Assembly: GCF_021730615.1 (NCBI RefSeq)
Contig: NZ_JAJLMN010000001.1
Location: forward strand, 3,049,501-3,113,500
Direction: 5' to 3'
DNA: 64,000 nucleotides
From: Lichenibacterium dinghuense
GTDB lineage: Bacteria; Pseudomonadota; Alphaproteobacteria; Rhizobiales; Beijerinckiaceae
The translations under genes were made by a program, and so were the position numbers. Shown here piece after piece: positions 37,580-48,879 of the stretch. Within the stretch, counting starts at the first letter, position 1; each line of letters starts with the position of its first letter. The notes under the pieces were generated by a model. It saw only the letters and a program-made list of their open reading frames with translations. It ran no database searches and had not been told where the DNA came from.

Positions 37580-38521
37580 TCACTTGCCCTGGCGCTGCTT
37601 CAGCTCGGCCGCGAAGGCGTCGACGTTGGCCTTGTCGATGATCTTGGTCGGGACGATCACCAGCCCGTCCTTCGGCAGGTCGGACTTGTCGCCCTCGATG
37701 TACTTGGCCATCAGCTTCATGCCGCGGTAGGCCCACTCGTAGGGCTGCTGCACCACGGTGCCGACGATCGTGCCCTCCTTCACGCCGCCCAGCGTCACCG
37801 GATCCTCGTCGAAGCCGACGATGGTGATCTGCCCGAGCTTCCCGGCCTCCTTCACGGCCTGGTAGATCTGCGGCGTGTTGTAGGAATAGATCCCCACCAT
37901 GCAGGTGATGTCGGGCCGCGCCGTCAGCGCGTCCTCGACGTTGCGCTTGGCGCGCGCCTGGTCGATGTCGTCGGCCCGCACGTCGACGAGGTCGACCTTC
38001 GAGCCCTTGATGGCGTCCTTGATGCCGTCGATGCGCTCGCGCGCGTTGTCGGCCCCCGGCAGGCCGACGAAGCCCATGCACTTGCCGCCGTTCGGCATGG
38101 CCTTGGTCATCAGCGAGCCCGCCTGCTTGCCGGCGTCGATGTTGCTGGAGCCCACGTAGGCGACGCGCTTGGTCTTGGGCGCGTCGCTGTCCGTGGTGAA
38201 CAGCGTCACCTGGCCGCCGATCTTGTCGAGCTCCTCCGTCTGCGTCTTGGGGTCGACGGCGCTGACCATGATGCCGGCCGCGCCCGAGGCCACCAGGTCG
38301 TCCATCAGCCGGTTCTGGATCGCGGCCGACGACTGCTCGGGGTACTTGATCTGCAGCTTGTAGTTCGGCAGTTCAGTCTGCGCCTTCTTCAGGCCGGCCT
38401 CCGCCGCCTTCCAGAAGTCCGACGCGCCGTTGACCACGAAGTACAGCGGCTTGGGGTCGGCCGCCTGGGCCTGACTGCACAGCAACGCTGCCGCAGCACT
38501 CGCGATGACGACGCCTCGCAT
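37580..38521 (-). CDS. sugar-binding protein of ribose-type ABC importer
   Basis: A 313-residue periplasmic protein of the Peripla_BP_4 family with a signal peptide (MRGVVIASAAAALLCSQAQA). LYFVVNGASDFWKAAEAGLK, GIMVSAVDPKTQTEELDKIG, GFVGLPGADNARERIDGIKD and ITIVGFDEDPVTLGGVKEG are typical. It delivers ligand to the permease and ATPase encoded downstream. GGGAGG precedes the ATG. Ligand identity is unknown. Confidence 0.93.
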   Translation of the reverse strand: MRGVVIASAAAALLCSQAQAADPKPLYFVVNGASDFWKAAEAGLKKAQTELPNYKLQIKYPEQSSAAIQNRLMDDLVASGAAGIMVSAVDPKTQTEELDKIGGQVTLFTTDSDAPKTKRVAYVGSSNIDAGKQAGSLMTKAMPNGGKCMGFVGLPGADNARERIDGIKDAIKGSKVDLVDVRADDIDQARAKRNVEDALTARPDITCMVGIYSYNTPQIYQAVKEAGKLGQITIVGFDEDPVTLGGVKEGTIVGTVVQQPYEWAYRGMKLMAKYIEGDKSDLPKDGLVIVPTKIIDKANVDAFAAELKQRQGK

Positions 38522-38649
38522 AGTATCCTCCCGACATCTGTTCCGATTCTTTGATCGGCGTGAGCAGACTAGCACGGGTTTCCGCGAGCGCCAGTGGCTT
38601 CGTCGGACAAAATTTCGCGGGCCCGGCCTCCCCCGGTCGGGCACCCCCG

Positions 38650-40227
38650 TCAGCGCTCGGCCTTGATCCAGGCCATCTCGCAGATGCGGCCGTTGTCCAT
38701 GTCGAAGCCCGAATGGGGCGTGTGCCCGCCGACCCTGCGGTTGTGGGCGTCGAGCCAGTCGCGGAAGCAGGGGATCAGCGTGCCGCCCTCCCCGGTCAGC
38801 AGGGCCTGCATGTCCCACACGTAGCCGCGGCGCCTGGTCTCGTCGGTCTCGGCCTGGGCCAGGGTGAGGAGCTGGTCGAAGCGGGGATCGGTCCAGTGGG
38901 ACTCGTTCCACGGCGAGGCTCTGCCGTAGGCGACCTCCAGCATCTGGGTGGCGGAGGGCCGGCCCGCCCAGTAGCTGACCGTGAAGGGCTCCTTCAGCCA
39001 CACCTTGGTGAAGTAGCCGTCCGACGGCTCCGTCCGCACCGCGACGGGGATGTCGCAGCGCGACGCCGTCGCCTGCAGCAGCGTCGCCATGTCGGCCGAC
39101 CCGCCGAACACGCCGGCCGAGGTCCGCAGGACGATGTTGGGGTTGGCGACGCCGGCCCGCCTGAAGTGGAAGCGCGCCTTGTCGGGGTCGTACTTCAGCT
39201 GTTCGAGGTCGGTGTTGAAGGCGGGGTCGCTGCGCGGGATCGGGTTGTCGTTGCCGAGCGTGCCGTAGCCGGAGAACAGCACCTTGATCATCTGCTCGCG
39301 GTCGACGGCGCATTTCAGGGCCCGGCGGAGGTCCGGGCTGTCGTAGGGCGCCCGGTCCACCATCATGGCCATGACGGGGTACCAGCCGCCCGCCGACCGG
39401 ACGATCTCCAGCGTCGGGCTCTTGTCGATGCGCGACACGGTCCTGGTGTCGGCCCGGTTGATGGCGTCGACCTCGCCCGAGATCAGCGCGGCCATGCGGG
39501 CGCCGACGTCGTCGATCACCGTGATCTCGACGGCGTCGAGGTGGCCGCGGTCGGGCTTCCAGTAGGGGCCGGCCTTCCTCAGCGCCACGCGGACGCCGGG
39601 CTCGAAGGCGTCGAGCGCGAAGGCGCCGGTGCCGTCCGGCCGGGGCCAGTCGGCGAAGCCGTCCGGCACCATCTTGAGGTGGTAGTCGGTGAGGACGAGC
39701 GGGAAGTCGGCGTTGCCCGAGGCCAGCGTGACCCGGAGCGTGGAGGCGTCGACCCTGCGGATGTCGGTGACGGGCTTCATCACGCCGGCCGCGCCGGACG
39801 TGGCGTCGCCGCGGTGGAGGTTCAGCGAATAGACCGCGTCGTCGGCCGTGAACTCCCGGCCGGAGCGGAAGTGCACGCCCCGGCGCAGCGCCAGCGTCCA
39901 GACCCGCGCGCCGTCGCTCGGCTCCCAGCCGGTCGCGAGGGCCGGCTCGGCGCGGTTGTCGGCGCCGATCTCGACGAGGTTGTTGTAGAGCGCGAAGCCG
40001 ACCGCGATCATCACCGAGTCGTCCCAGGTGCGGGGATCGAGGGTGTCGGTGGTGGAGCCGCCCGCGAGGCCGAGTCGCAGCGTGCCGCCGCTCGTCGGCC
40101 CGGCGTCGGCCGCGAAGGCCGGCAGCGCCGATCCCGCGGCGCCGAGCGCGAGGGCGCCCGCCAGGACCTCGCGCCGCGACGGGCGGCCCGTTGAGGGCCG
40201 GAGAGCGCCGGGATCGCCGCCGTCCAT
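38650..40227 (-). CDS. peptide/nickel-type ABC substrate-binding protein (SBP_bac_5), orphan
   Basis: A 525-residue extracytoplasmic binding protein with a twin-arginine-like signal (RPSRREVLAGALALG, cleavage near PAFA). Family features are TWDDSVMIAVGFALYNNLVE, WTLALRRGVHFRSGREFTAD and RALKCAVDREQMIKVLFSG. Members bind oligopeptides, nickel chelates or opines. There are no permease or ATPase genes of the matching class nearby, so it either feeds a distant transporter or acts alone. Confidence 0.88.
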   Translation of the reverse strand: MDGGDPGALRPSTGRPSRREVLAGALALGAAGSALPAFAADAGPTSGGTLRLGLAGGSTTDTLDPRTWDDSVMIAVGFALYNNLVEIGADNRAEPALATGWEPSDGARVWTLALRRGVHFRSGREFTADDAVYSLNLHRGDATSGAAGVMKPVTDIRRVDASTLRVTLASGNADFPLVLTDYHLKMVPDGFADWPRPDGTGAFALDAFEPGVRVALRKAGPYWKPDRGHLDAVEITVIDDVGARMAALISGEVDAINRADTRTVSRIDKSPTLEIVRSAGGWYPVMAMMVDRAPYDSPDLRRALKCAVDREQMIKVLFSGYGTLGNDNPIPRSDPAFNTDLEQLKYDPDKARFHFRRAGVANPNIVLRTSAGVFGGSADMATLLQATASRCDIPVAVRTEPSDGYFTKVWLKEPFTVSYWAGRPSATQMLEVAYGRASPWNESHWTDPRFDQLLTLAQAETDETRRRGYVWDMQALLTGEGGTLIPCFRDWLDAHNRRVGGHTPHSGFDMDNGRICEMAWIKAER

Positions 40228-40295
40228 GAGGTGTCATCCCCTGAAAGATCGAACCGTCGCCGATCTTGCCCCGGGACCGGCCGGTCCGGAAACGG

Positions 40296-40333
40296 AAAAG
40301 GGCGCCGGCGCCTGCGCGGCGGGGCGCCCTTTC
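40296..40333 (-). terminator. intrinsic terminator of the mdh-suc operon
   Basis: AAAGGGCGCC (40297-40306) pairs with GGCGCCCTTT (40323-40332), with a GC-rich loop. Read leftwards, the stem is followed by TTTTCC. It lies 40 bases after the sucB stop and before the next gene, as expected for the end of the operon. Confidence 0.7.
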
Positions 40334-40373
40334 GGGATTTCGGGCGGGCGGACCGGGTCGAGCCGGCCCGCGG

Positions 40374-41996
40374 TCACACGTCCAGCATCAGCCGGCTCGG
40401 GTCTTCCAGGGCGTCCTTGACGCGGACCAGGAAGGTCACGGCCTCGCGGCCGTCGACGATGCGGTGGTCGTAGGACAGGGCGAGGTACATCATCGGCCGC
40501 ACCTCGACCTTGCCGCCCACCACGACCGGGCGGTCCTGGATCTTGTGCATGCCGAGGATGCCGGACTGCGGGGCGTTGAGGATCGGCGTCGACATCAGCG
40601 AGCCGTAGATGCCGCCGTTGGTGATCGTGAAGGTGCCGCCGCGCATCTCGGCGATCGAGAGCTGGCCGTCGCGCGCCTTCTTGCCGTAGCCCGCGATGGT
40701 CTTCTCGATGTCGGCGAGGCCGAGCGCGTCGGCGTCCCGCACCACCGGCACGACGAGGCCCTTGTCGGTGCCGACCGCGATGCCGATGTGGTAGAAGTTC
40801 TTGTAGACGATGTCGGTGCCGTCGATCTCGGCGTTGACGGCGGGCAACTCCTTGAGGGCCGCCACGGTGGCCTTCACGAACAGGCCCATGAAGCCGAGCT
40901 TCGTGCCGTGCTTCTTCTCGAACACGTCCTTGTACTTGGCCCGCAGCGCCATGACGCCGCTCATGTCCACCTCGTTGAAGGTGGTCAGCATGGCGGCGGT
41001 GTTCTGCGCGTCCTTGAGGCGCTGCGCGATGGTCTGGCGCAGCTTGGTCATCCGCACGCGCTCCTCGCGCGCCGCGTCGTCGGCCGGCGAGGGCGCGCGC
41101 GGGGCAGGGGCGGGCGCAGGGGCCGGGCGCGCCGCCGCGGGGGCCGGTCGAGCCGAGGCGGCCGCGATGACGTCGCCCTTGAGCACCTGGCCGCGCTTGC
41201 CCGAGCCCTCGACGCCGCCGAGGTCGATGCCGCGCTCGGCCGCCATCTTGGCCGCGGAGGGGGCCGGCGGCATGGCGGTCGGCGACTTCGGCGCGGGGGC
41301 CGCGGCGCCGTTGGCCGAAGGGGCGGGGGCGGCAGCAGGGCTGCCGCCGCTCCCGGCGATCTGGCCCAGCACCGCGCCGGGCGTGACGGTGGCGCCGGCC
41401 TCGACCCCGATGACGGCGAGCACGCCGGCCGTGGGCGCGTTGACCTCCAGCGTCACCTTGTCGGTCTCGAGCTCGCACAGCGGCTCGTCGGCCTTCACGG
41501 CGTCGCCGGGCTTCTTGAACCACTTGGCGACCGTGGCCTCGCTGACCGACTCGCCCAGCGTCGGCACCTTGATGTCCGTCCCGCCTCCGCCGGCCCCGGC
41601 CGGAGCCGCGGCGGCCGGGGCGGGTTCGGAATGGTTGCCGTAGCCGGCGCCGGTCTCGATGCCCTGCACGGCGGAGGGCGCCTTGGCGGGCGCGGGCTTG
41701 GCGGGCTCCGCCTTCGCGGCCGGCTTGGCCGCGGGAGCCGCGCCGGCGGCGCCGGCGGCGCCGGCGGAGATCTGGCCCAGGATGGCGCCGGGGGTGACGG
41801 TCTCGCCGTCCTTCGCGACGATCTCGCTCAGCACGCCGGCCGCGGGGGCGTTGACCTCCAGGGTGACCTTGTCGGTCTCCAGCTCGCACACCGGCTCGTC
41901 GGCCTTGACGGTGTCGCCCGCCTTCTTGAACCAGCGGCCGATCGTGGCCTCGCTCACGGATTCGCCGAGGGTGGGAACGCGGATCTCAGTCGCCAT
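40374..41996 (-). CDS. sucB: dihydrolipoamide succinyltransferase with two lipoyl domains
   Basis: A 540-residue E2 subunit of 2-oxoglutarate dehydrogenase. Two lipoyl domains are visible: residues 1-76 (lipoyl Lys in [15 protein letters not shown]) and a near copy around 130-205 (again [14 protein letters not shown]). Then comes the E3-binding domain ([18 protein letters not shown]) and the catalytic domain ending [16 protein letters not shown] with the active-site His-Asp. Most SucB proteins have one lipoyl domain and about 400-430 residues. The start is ATG 41996. Last gene of the operon, with a terminator downstream. Confidence 0.95.
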   Translation of the reverse strand: MATEIRVPTLGESVSEATIGRWFKKAGDTVKADEPVCELETDKVTLEVNAPAAGVLSEIVAKDGETVTPGAILGQISAGAAGAAGAAPAAKPAAKAEPAKPAPAKAPSAVQGIETGAGYGNHSEPAPAAAAPAGAGGGGTDIKVPTLGESVSEATVAKWFKKPGDAVKADEPLCELETDKVTLEVNAPTAGVLAVIGVEAGATVTPGAVLGQIAGSGGSPAAAPAPSANGAAAPAPKSPTAMPPAPSAAKMAAERGIDLGGVEGSGKRGQVLKGDVIAAASARPAPAAARPAPAPAPAPRAPSPADDAAREERVRMTKLRQTIAQRLKDAQNTAAMLTTFNEVDMSGVMALRAKYKDVFEKKHGTKLGFMGLFVKATVAALKELPAVNAEIDGTDIVYKNFYHIGIAVGTDKGLVVPVVRDADALGLADIEKTIAGYGKKARDGQLSIAEMRGGTFTITNGGIYGSLMSTPILNAPQSGILGMHKIQDRPVVVGGKVEVRPMMYLALSYDHRIVDGREAVTFLVRVKDALEDPSRLMLDV

Positions 41997-42069
41997 GGGG
42001 GGATTCGTCCCGATCGTTCGGCGCCGGAGGTCCCGGAAAGGGTCCTGCGCGCCCGTCATTCAGATACGG

Positions 42070-42091
42070 CCGCGCCCCTTTCGGGGCGCGG
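42070..42091. promoter_or_regulatory. hairpin between sucA and sucB
   Basis: CCGCGCCCC (42070-42078), loop TTTC, GGGGCGCGG (42083-42091): a perfect nine-base stem in the 123-base gap between sucA and sucB. It may stabilise the mRNA or reduce readthrough; there is no following T-run. Confidence 0.5.
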
Positions 42092-42119
42092 GGCTGCATA
42101 TGGGTCTGCGCGGGGCCTA

Positions 42120-45110
42120 TCACCCCGCGAAGGCGTCGTCCATGAAGGCCTTGAGCTGGCTGAGATGCTTGGACATCAGGCCCGTCGCGGTCGCGGCCGC
42201 GGCCGGGCGGCCGGCGTAGCGCGGGCGGCGGCGCTCCATCTTGGCCTGATCCATGACCCACTCGATGTAGGGGTCGACGAAGTTCCAGGACCCCATGTTC
42301 TTGGGCTCCTCCTGGCACCACACGACCTCGGCGTCGCGGAAGCGCGACAGCTCGCCCACCAGCGTCTTCAGCGGGAACGGGTAGAGCTGCTCGACGCGCA
42401 GCAGATACACGTCGTCGATGCCGCGCTTCTCGCGCTCCTCGAAGAGGTCGTAGTAGACCTTGCCGGTGCACAGCACGACGCGGCGGATCTTGGCGTCCGG
42501 GGCGAGCTTCGGGCCGCCGCTCAGCCGCTCGGCGTCGTCGCGCAGCACGCGGTGGAAGGTCGAGCCCGCCGCCATCTCGTCCAGCGTCGAGGTCGCGCGC
42601 TTGTGGCGCAGTAGCGACTTCGGCGTCATCAGGATCAGCGGCTTCCGGATGTCGCGCTTCAGCTGCCGGCGCAGGATGTGGAAGTAGTTGGCGGGCGTGG
42701 TGACGTTGGCCACCTGCATGTTGTCCTCGGCGCACATCTGCAGGAAGCGCTCCAAGCGCGCGGAGGAATGCTCCGGCCCCTGGCCCTCGTAGCCGTGCGG
42801 CAAGAGGCAGACGAGGCCGGACAGGCGCAGCCACTTGCGCTCGCCCGCCGAGATGAACTGGTCGAACACCACCTGGGCGCCGTTGGCGAAGTCGCCGAAC
42901 TGCGCTTCCCACAGCGTCAGCGCGTTGGGCTCGGCGAGCGAGTAGCCGTATTCGAAGCCCAGCACCGCCTCCTCCGAGAGCATCGAGTTGATGACCTCGT
43001 AGTTGGCCTGGCCGTCGCGGATGTTGTTCAGCGGGATGTAGCGGGCCTCGGTCTCCTGGTCGATGATCACCGAATGGCGCTGCGAGAAGGTGCCGCGCTC
43101 GCAGTCCTGGCCGGACAGGCGCACGCGCCGGCCCTCGTCGAGCAGCGTGCCGAAGGCCAGCGCCTCGGCGGTCGCCCAGTCGAGCCCCTCGCCGCTCTCG
43201 ATGGCCTTGCGGCGGTTCTCCATGAAGCGCGCGATGGTCTTGTGCGGCTGGAAGCGCTCGGGCACGGCGGTCAGCCGCTCGCCGATCTCCTTCAGCTTGG
43301 CGAGGTCGACGCCGGTGCGGCCGCGGAGCTCGTCCTCCTGCGTGCCGGCGGATTTCAGGTGCGCCCAGCGGCCGTCGAGCCAGTCGGCCTTGTTGGGCTT
43401 GTAGGAGGTGCCGGCCTCGAACTCGGCGTCGAGCTTCTTCCTGAACTCGGCCTTCTGCGCCTCGACCTCCTCGGCCGTCACGGCGCCCTCGGCGACGAGC
43501 TTCTCGGCGTAGAGCTCCAGCGTCGAGCGGTGCGCGCGGATGGTCTTGTACATCAGCGGCTGGGTGAAGCCCGGCTCGTCGCCCTCGTTGTGGCCGAAGC
43601 GGCGGTAGCAGAACATGTCGATCACGACGGGCTTGTGGAACCGCTGCCGGAACTCCACCGCCACCTTGGCCGCGAAGGTCACGGCCTCGGGGTCGTCGCC
43701 GTTCACGTGGAAGATCGGCGCCTCGATCATCTTCGCCACGTCGGACGGGTAGGGCGAGGAGCGCGAGAAGCGCGGGTAGGTGGTGAAGCCGATCTGGTTG
43801 TTGATGATGAAGTGGATCGAGCCGCCGGTCTTGTGGCCCTTGAGGCCCGACAGGCCGAAACACTCGGCGATCACGCCCTGGCCCGCGAAGGCGGCGTCGC
43901 CGTGCAGCAGCAGCGGCATGACCTTCTCGCGCTCGACCTGATCGTCGAGCTGGTCCTGCTTGGCCCGCACCTTGCCGAGCACCACGGGGTCGACGATCTC
44001 GAGGTGCGACGGGTTCGCGGTCAGCGACAGGTGGACCTGGTTGCCGTCGAACTCCCGGTCCGACGAGGCGCCGAGGTGGTACTTGACGTCGCCCGAGCCC
44101 TCGACCTCGGCCGGCGAGGCCGAGCCGCCCTTGAACTCGTTGAAGATGGCGCGGTGCGGCTTGCCCATCACCTGGCTGAGCACGTTGAGGCGCCCGCGGT
44201 GCGCCATGCCGAGCACGATCTCCTGCACGCCGAGCGCGCCGCCGCGCTTGATGATCTGCTCCAGCGCCGGGATCATGGCCTCGCCGCCGTCGAGGCCGAA
44301 GCGCTTAGTGCCGGTGTAGCGCACGTCCAGGAACTTCTCGAAGCCCTCGGCCTCGACGAGCTTCTGCAGGATGGCGCGCTTGCCCTCGCGGGTGAAGGAG
44401 ATGGACTTGTCCGGCCCCTCGATGCGCAGCTGCATCCACGCCTTCTCGTCGGGGTCCGACATGTGCATGAACTCGAAGCCGATGGTCGAGCAGTAGGTGC
44501 GGCGCAGGATGTCCAGCATCTCGCGCACCGTCGCCGTCTCCAGCCCCAGCACGTTGTCGATGAAGATCGGCCGGTCGTAGTCGGCCGCGGTGAAGCCGTA
44601 GGCCTCGGGGGTGATCTCCTCCTTCTCGCGCTCGGGCTCGAGGCCGAGGGGATCGAGGTTGGCGTGGAGGTGGCCGCGCATGCGGAAGGCGCGGATCATC
44701 ATCAGCGCGCGCAGGCTGTCGCGGGTCGCGCGGCGCAGGTCCTCGTCCGAGATGACGGCGGCCTGCGGGGCGGGGGCGGCGGGCTCGGCCTTCGGGGCCG
44801 CGGGCGCCTTGGCCTCGGCGCGGGCCTTGATCTTGGTGGCGAGGACGCCCTCGGCGGCGCCCCAGTTGCCGTCCAGCACGGCCGTCATCTCGCCGTTGGC
44901 CAGCGGGGGCCAGTTCGGCCGCTTCCACGAGGCGCCCTCGGCGCTCTTCACCGCGCCGTCGTCGTCGAGGTCGTCGAAGAAGCGGCGCCACTCGGGGTCG
45001 ACGCTGCCGGGGTCGGTCTCGTAGCGGGCCTGGAGCTGTTCGAGGTAGCTGGCGTTGACGCCGGACAGGAAGCTGGAGCCGAGGAGGGCGTCGTCGTCCC
45101 GCTGTGACAT
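42120..45110 (-). CDS. sucA: 2-oxoglutarate dehydrogenase E1 component
   Basis: A 996-residue thiamine-diphosphate enzyme. It begins SQRDDDALLGSSFLSGVNAS with the E1-specific N-terminal DPEWRRFFDDLDDD. ThDP and catalytic segments include GMAHRGRLNVLSQVMGKPHR, HGDAAFAGQGVIAECFGLSG and VVIDMFCYRRFGHNEGDEPG. C-terminal: LPHGYEGQGPEHSSARLERF. Length fits the family. It forms the 2-oxoglutarate dehydrogenase complex with SucB and lipoamide dehydrogenase (not in the window). A 125-base gap upstream separates it from sucD. Confidence 0.98.
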   Translation of the reverse strand: MSQRDDDALLGSSFLSGVNASYLEQLQARYETDPGSVDPEWRRFFDDLDDDGAVKSAEGASWKRPNWPPLANGEMTAVLDGNWGAAEGVLATKIKARAEAKAPAAPKAEPAAPAPQAAVISDEDLRRATRDSLRALMMIRAFRMRGHLHANLDPLGLEPEREKEEITPEAYGFTAADYDRPIFIDNVLGLETATVREMLDILRRTYCSTIGFEFMHMSDPDEKAWMQLRIEGPDKSISFTREGKRAILQKLVEAEGFEKFLDVRYTGTKRFGLDGGEAMIPALEQIIKRGGALGVQEIVLGMAHRGRLNVLSQVMGKPHRAIFNEFKGGSASPAEVEGSGDVKYHLGASSDREFDGNQVHLSLTANPSHLEIVDPVVLGKVRAKQDQLDDQVEREKVMPLLLHGDAAFAGQGVIAECFGLSGLKGHKTGGSIHFIINNQIGFTTYPRFSRSSPYPSDVAKMIEAPIFHVNGDDPEAVTFAAKVAVEFRQRFHKPVVIDMFCYRRFGHNEGDEPGFTQPLMYKTIRAHRSTLELYAEKLVAEGAVTAEEVEAQKAEFRKKLDAEFEAGTSYKPNKADWLDGRWAHLKSAGTQEDELRGRTGVDLAKLKEIGERLTAVPERFQPHKTIARFMENRRKAIESGEGLDWATAEALAFGTLLDEGRRVRLSGQDCERGTFSQRHSVIIDQETEARYIPLNNIRDGQANYEVINSMLSEEAVLGFEYGYSLAEPNALTLWEAQFGDFANGAQVVFDQFISAGERKWLRLSGLVCLLPHGYEGQGPEHSSARLERFLQMCAEDNMQVANVTTPANYFHILRRQLKRDIRKPLILMTPKSLLRHKRATSTLDEMAAGSTFHRVLRDDAERLSGGPKLAPDAKIRRVVLCTGKVYYDLFEEREKRGIDDVYLLRVEQLYPFPLKTLVGELSRFRDAEVVWCQEEPKNMGSWNFVDPYIEWVMDQAKMERRRPRYAGRPAAAATATGLMSKHLSQLKAFMDDAFAG

Positions 45111-45235
45111 GGGATGGGGATCCTTCAGATGCCGGCCGGCGGCGGCCGAAGGTGGTCGCGTCAGCGGTGGTGTGTTTGCATCGGAGATAGGCGCGGGCTG
45201 ACGCTTTTATAAGCTTTCAGCCCGGCCGGGCGCGA

Positions 45236-46123
45236 TCAGCCCTTCAAAACGTCCACGAGGGTTTTTCCGAGGCGGGCCGGCGAGGGCGACACGCGGATGC
45301 CCGCGGCCTCCATGGCGGCGATCTTGCTCTCGGCGTCGCCCTTGCCGCCCGAGATGATGGCGCCGGCGTGGCCCATGCGGCGGCCGGGGGGCGCGGTGCG
45401 GCCCGCGATGAAGCCCACCATCGGCTTCTTGCGGCCGCGCTTGGCCTCGTCGGCGAGGAACTGCGCCGCTTCCTCCTCGGCCGAGCCGCCGATCTCGCCG
45501 ATCATGATGATCGACTCGGTCTTGGGGTCGGCCAGGAACAGCTCCAGCACGTCGATGAACTCCGTGCCCTTGACGGGGTCGCCGCCGATGCCGACCGCGG
45601 TGGTCTGGCCGAGGCCCTCGACGGTGGTCTGGTAGACGGCCTCGTAGGTGAGCGTGCCCGAGCGCGACACGACGCCGACCGAGCCCGGCTTGAAGATGGA
45701 GCCCGGCATGATGCCGATCTTGCACTCGCCGGCCGTCATCACGCCGGGGCAGTTCGGCCCGACGAGGCGGGACTTCGAGCCCGACAGGCCGCGCTTGACC
45801 TTGATCATGTCGGCCACCGGGATGCCCTCGGTGATGCAGACGATGAGCGGGATCTCGGCCGCGACGGCCTCCAGGATCGCGTCGGCGGCGCCCGGCGGCG
45901 GCACGTAGATCACGGAGGCTTCGGCGCCCGTGGCGGCCTTGGCCTCGGCGACCGTGTCGAAGACCGGCAGGCCGAGGTGGGTCTGGCCGCCCTTGCCGGG
46001 CGAGGTGCCGCCGACCACCTGCGTGCCGTGATAGGCCAGCGCCTGCTCGGAATGGAAGGTGCCGTTCTTGCCGGTGAAGCCCTGGCAGAGGACCTTGGTG
46101 TTCTTGTCGATCAGGACGGACAT
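45236..46123 (-). CDS. sucD: succinyl-CoA synthetase alpha subunit
   Basis: A 295-residue CoA-binding subunit: [20 protein letters not shown] at the N-terminus, [20 protein letters not shown] and the phosphohistidine in [20 protein letters not shown]. It works with SucC in making ATP or GTP from succinyl-CoA. It lies nine bases after a small unknown gene that separates it from sucC. Confidence 0.97.
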   Translation of the reverse strand: MSVLIDKNTKVLCQGFTGKNGTFHSEQALAYHGTQVVGGTSPGKGGQTHLGLPVFDTVAEAKAATGAEASVIYVPPPGAADAILEAVAAEIPLIVCITEGIPVADMIKVKRGLSGSKSRLVGPNCPGVMTAGECKIGIMPGSIFKPGSVGVVSRSGTLTYEAVYQTTVEGLGQTTAVGIGGDPVKGTEFIDVLELFLADPKTESIIMIGEIGGSAEEEAAQFLADEAKRGRKKPMVGFIAGRTAPPGRRMGHAGAIISGGKGDAESKIAAMEAAGIRVSPSPARLGKTLVDVLKG

Positions 46124-46132
46124 CTGGGCCTT

Positions 46133-46474
46133 CTATAAATAAGTTTGGAAGCCGCGCTTCGACGCTTTTCGCACGTGGTAGGAGCGGTCGCCCACACGTT
46201 CGATCAATACAAGATCGCCTTCCGACATCTGCTCCTCTTCGAAGAAACGTCGGATGGCTCCGCGTTCGCGGAATATGGCTTTGCCCTCGTCGATGTCCGT
46301 GTCCACGGCCTCCAGTCCCATGCTGACGCGGATCGGACGACCGGCGAGGGACACGTTCGGTCCGCCCAAGCAGTCGTCCGGGAAGAGGCCGAGGGCCCCT
46401 CGGAGATTGATGTGGTGGTTGCGCACATTGCCCCCACTCACTTCGATGATGACGGCCTTGAGCGTCTCGTTCAT
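46133..46474 (-). CDS. small unknown protein inserted between sucC and sucD
   Basis: A 113-residue protein: [51 protein letters not shown] and [16 protein letters not shown]. The second half (G.LV.IE.....Y.V) recalls the C-terminal strands of small B3/EcoRII-N-like DNA-binding barrels, but I cannot name the family. It sits in the operon with 26 bases to sucC and nine to sucD, normally adjacent genes. The sequence is clearly less GC-rich than sucC and sucD, suggesting later arrival. Whether it affects succinyl-CoA synthetase or only uses its promoter is unknown. Confidence 0.7.
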   Translation of the reverse strand: MNETLKAVIIEVSGGNVRNHHINLRGALGLFPDDCLGGPNVSLAGRPIRVSMGLEAVDTDIDEGKAIFRERGAIRRFFEEEQMSEGDLVLIERVGDRSYHVRKASKRGFQTYL

Positions 46475-46500
46475 CTCCGTGGACCTTCGAAGGCGGTGAT

Positions 46501-47709
46501 TCAGGCCTTGCCGGCGGCGCTGCGCACCGCGGTGACGATCTTCTGGGCGGCGTCGTCGAGGTCGTCGGCCGGGATGACGTTGAGGCCCGACTTCGAGATG
46601 ATGTCCTTGCCGAGCTGCACGTTGGTGCCCTCCAGGCGCACCACCAGCGGCACCTGCAGGCCGACGTCCTTCACGGCCGCGATCACGCCCTCCGCGATGA
46701 CGTCGCAGCGCATGATGCCGCCGAAGATGTTGACCAGGATGCCCTTCACGTTCGGGTCGGCGGTGATGATCTTGAAGGCGGCCGTCACCTTCTCCTTCGT
46801 GGCGCCGCCGCCGACGTCGAGGAAGTTCGCGGGCGCCTCGCCGTAGAGCTTGATGATGTCCATCGTCGCCATGGCGAGGCCGGCGCCGTTCACCATGCAG
46901 CCGATCGTGCCGTCGAGCGTGATGTAGTTGAGGTCGTACTTCGAGGCCTCGATCTCCTTCGCGTCCTCCTCGGCCTCGTCGCGCAGCGCGGCGACGTCCG
47001 GGTGGCGGTAGATCGCGTTGCCGTCGAAGCTCATCTTGGCGTCGAGCGCCTTGAGCTGCCCGTCCTTCGTGACGATGAGCGGGTTGATCTCCAGGAGGTC
47101 CATGTCCTTCGCCACGAAGGCGGCGTAGAGCTGGGACAGGAGCTTGGCGACGCCCTTGGCGAGGTCGCCCTTGAGGTTCAGCGCTTCCGCGGCGGCGCGG
47201 CCGTGGTGGGGCATGACGCCGGTGGCGGGGTCGACCGAGATCGTGTGGATGCGCTCGGGGGTGTCGTGCGCCACCGTCTCGATGTCCATGCCGCCCTCGG
47301 TGGACACCACGAAGGACACGCGCGAGGTGGCGCGGTCCACGAGGGCCGACAGGTACAGCTCGCGCTCGATGGCGGCGCCGTCCTCGATGTAGAGTCGGCC
47401 GACCGTGCGCCCGGCCGCGCCGGTCTGCAGCGTCACCAGCGTGTTGCCGAGCATCTCGGCCGCGAACTGCTCGACCTCGTCGATCGATTTGGCGAGCCGC
47501 ACGCCGCCCTTGTCGCCGGCCGCGGCCTCCTTGAACTTGCCCTTGCCGCGGCCGCCGGCGTGGATCTGGCTCTTCACGACCCAGACGGGGCCGCCGAGCT
47601 CCTCCGCGGCCTTGCGGGCCTCGGAGGCCGCCATGATCGGCACGCCGCGCGACACCGGCACCCCGAACTCCTTCAGGATCGCCTTGGCCTGGTATTCATG
47701 CACGTTCAT
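46501..47709 (-). CDS. sucC: succinyl-CoA synthetase beta subunit
   Basis: A 402-residue ATP-grasp subunit: [60 protein letters not shown] and [20 protein letters not shown]. It carries the nucleotide site of succinyl-CoA synthetase. Length is slightly above the usual 388-398. It follows mdh after a 75-base gap that holds a very strong hairpin. Confidence 0.97.
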   Translation of the reverse strand: MNVHEYQAKAILKEFGVPVSRGVPIMAASEARKAAEELGGPVWVVKSQIHAGGRGKGKFKEAAAGDKGGVRLAKSIDEVEQFAAEMLGNTLVTLQTGAAGRTVGRLYIEDGAAIERELYLSALVDRATSRVSFVVSTEGGMDIETVAHDTPERIHTISVDPATGVMPHHGRAAAEALNLKGDLAKGVAKLLSQLYAAFVAKDMDLLEINPLIVTKDGQLKALDAKMSFDGNAIYRHPDVAALRDEAEEDAKEIEASKYDLNYITLDGTIGCMVNGAGLAMATMDIIKLYGEAPANFLDVGGGATKEKVTAAFKIITADPNVKGILVNIFGGIMRCDVIAEGVIAAVKDVGLQVPLVVRLEGTNVQLGKDIISKSGLNVIPADDLDDAAQKIVTAVRSAAGKA

Positions 47710-47743
47710 GGGGGGATGTCCTGGCAGGGTCGTTCGGTTCTGG

Positions 47744-47780
47744 CCCCGCCCCCGCCGGGCCTCGCCCGGCGGGGGCGGGG
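47744..47780. terminator. 17-base-pair perfect hairpin between mdh and sucC
   Basis: A left arm of 17 bases (47744-47760, CCCCGCCCCCGCCGGGC) and a right arm (47764-47780) are perfect complements around the three-base loop CTC. All but a few pairs are G:C. It starts four bases after the mdh stop. No T-run follows, so it may be a partial terminator, a processing or stability element giving extra mdh mRNA, or both. Confidence 0.65.
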
Positions 47781-47784
47781 GATG

Positions 47785-48879
<1,095 letters not shown>

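Noticed and set aside
42678-45107. An 809-residue plus-strand frame opposite sucA
   Set aside because: It mirrors sucA codons and has no recognisable domain.
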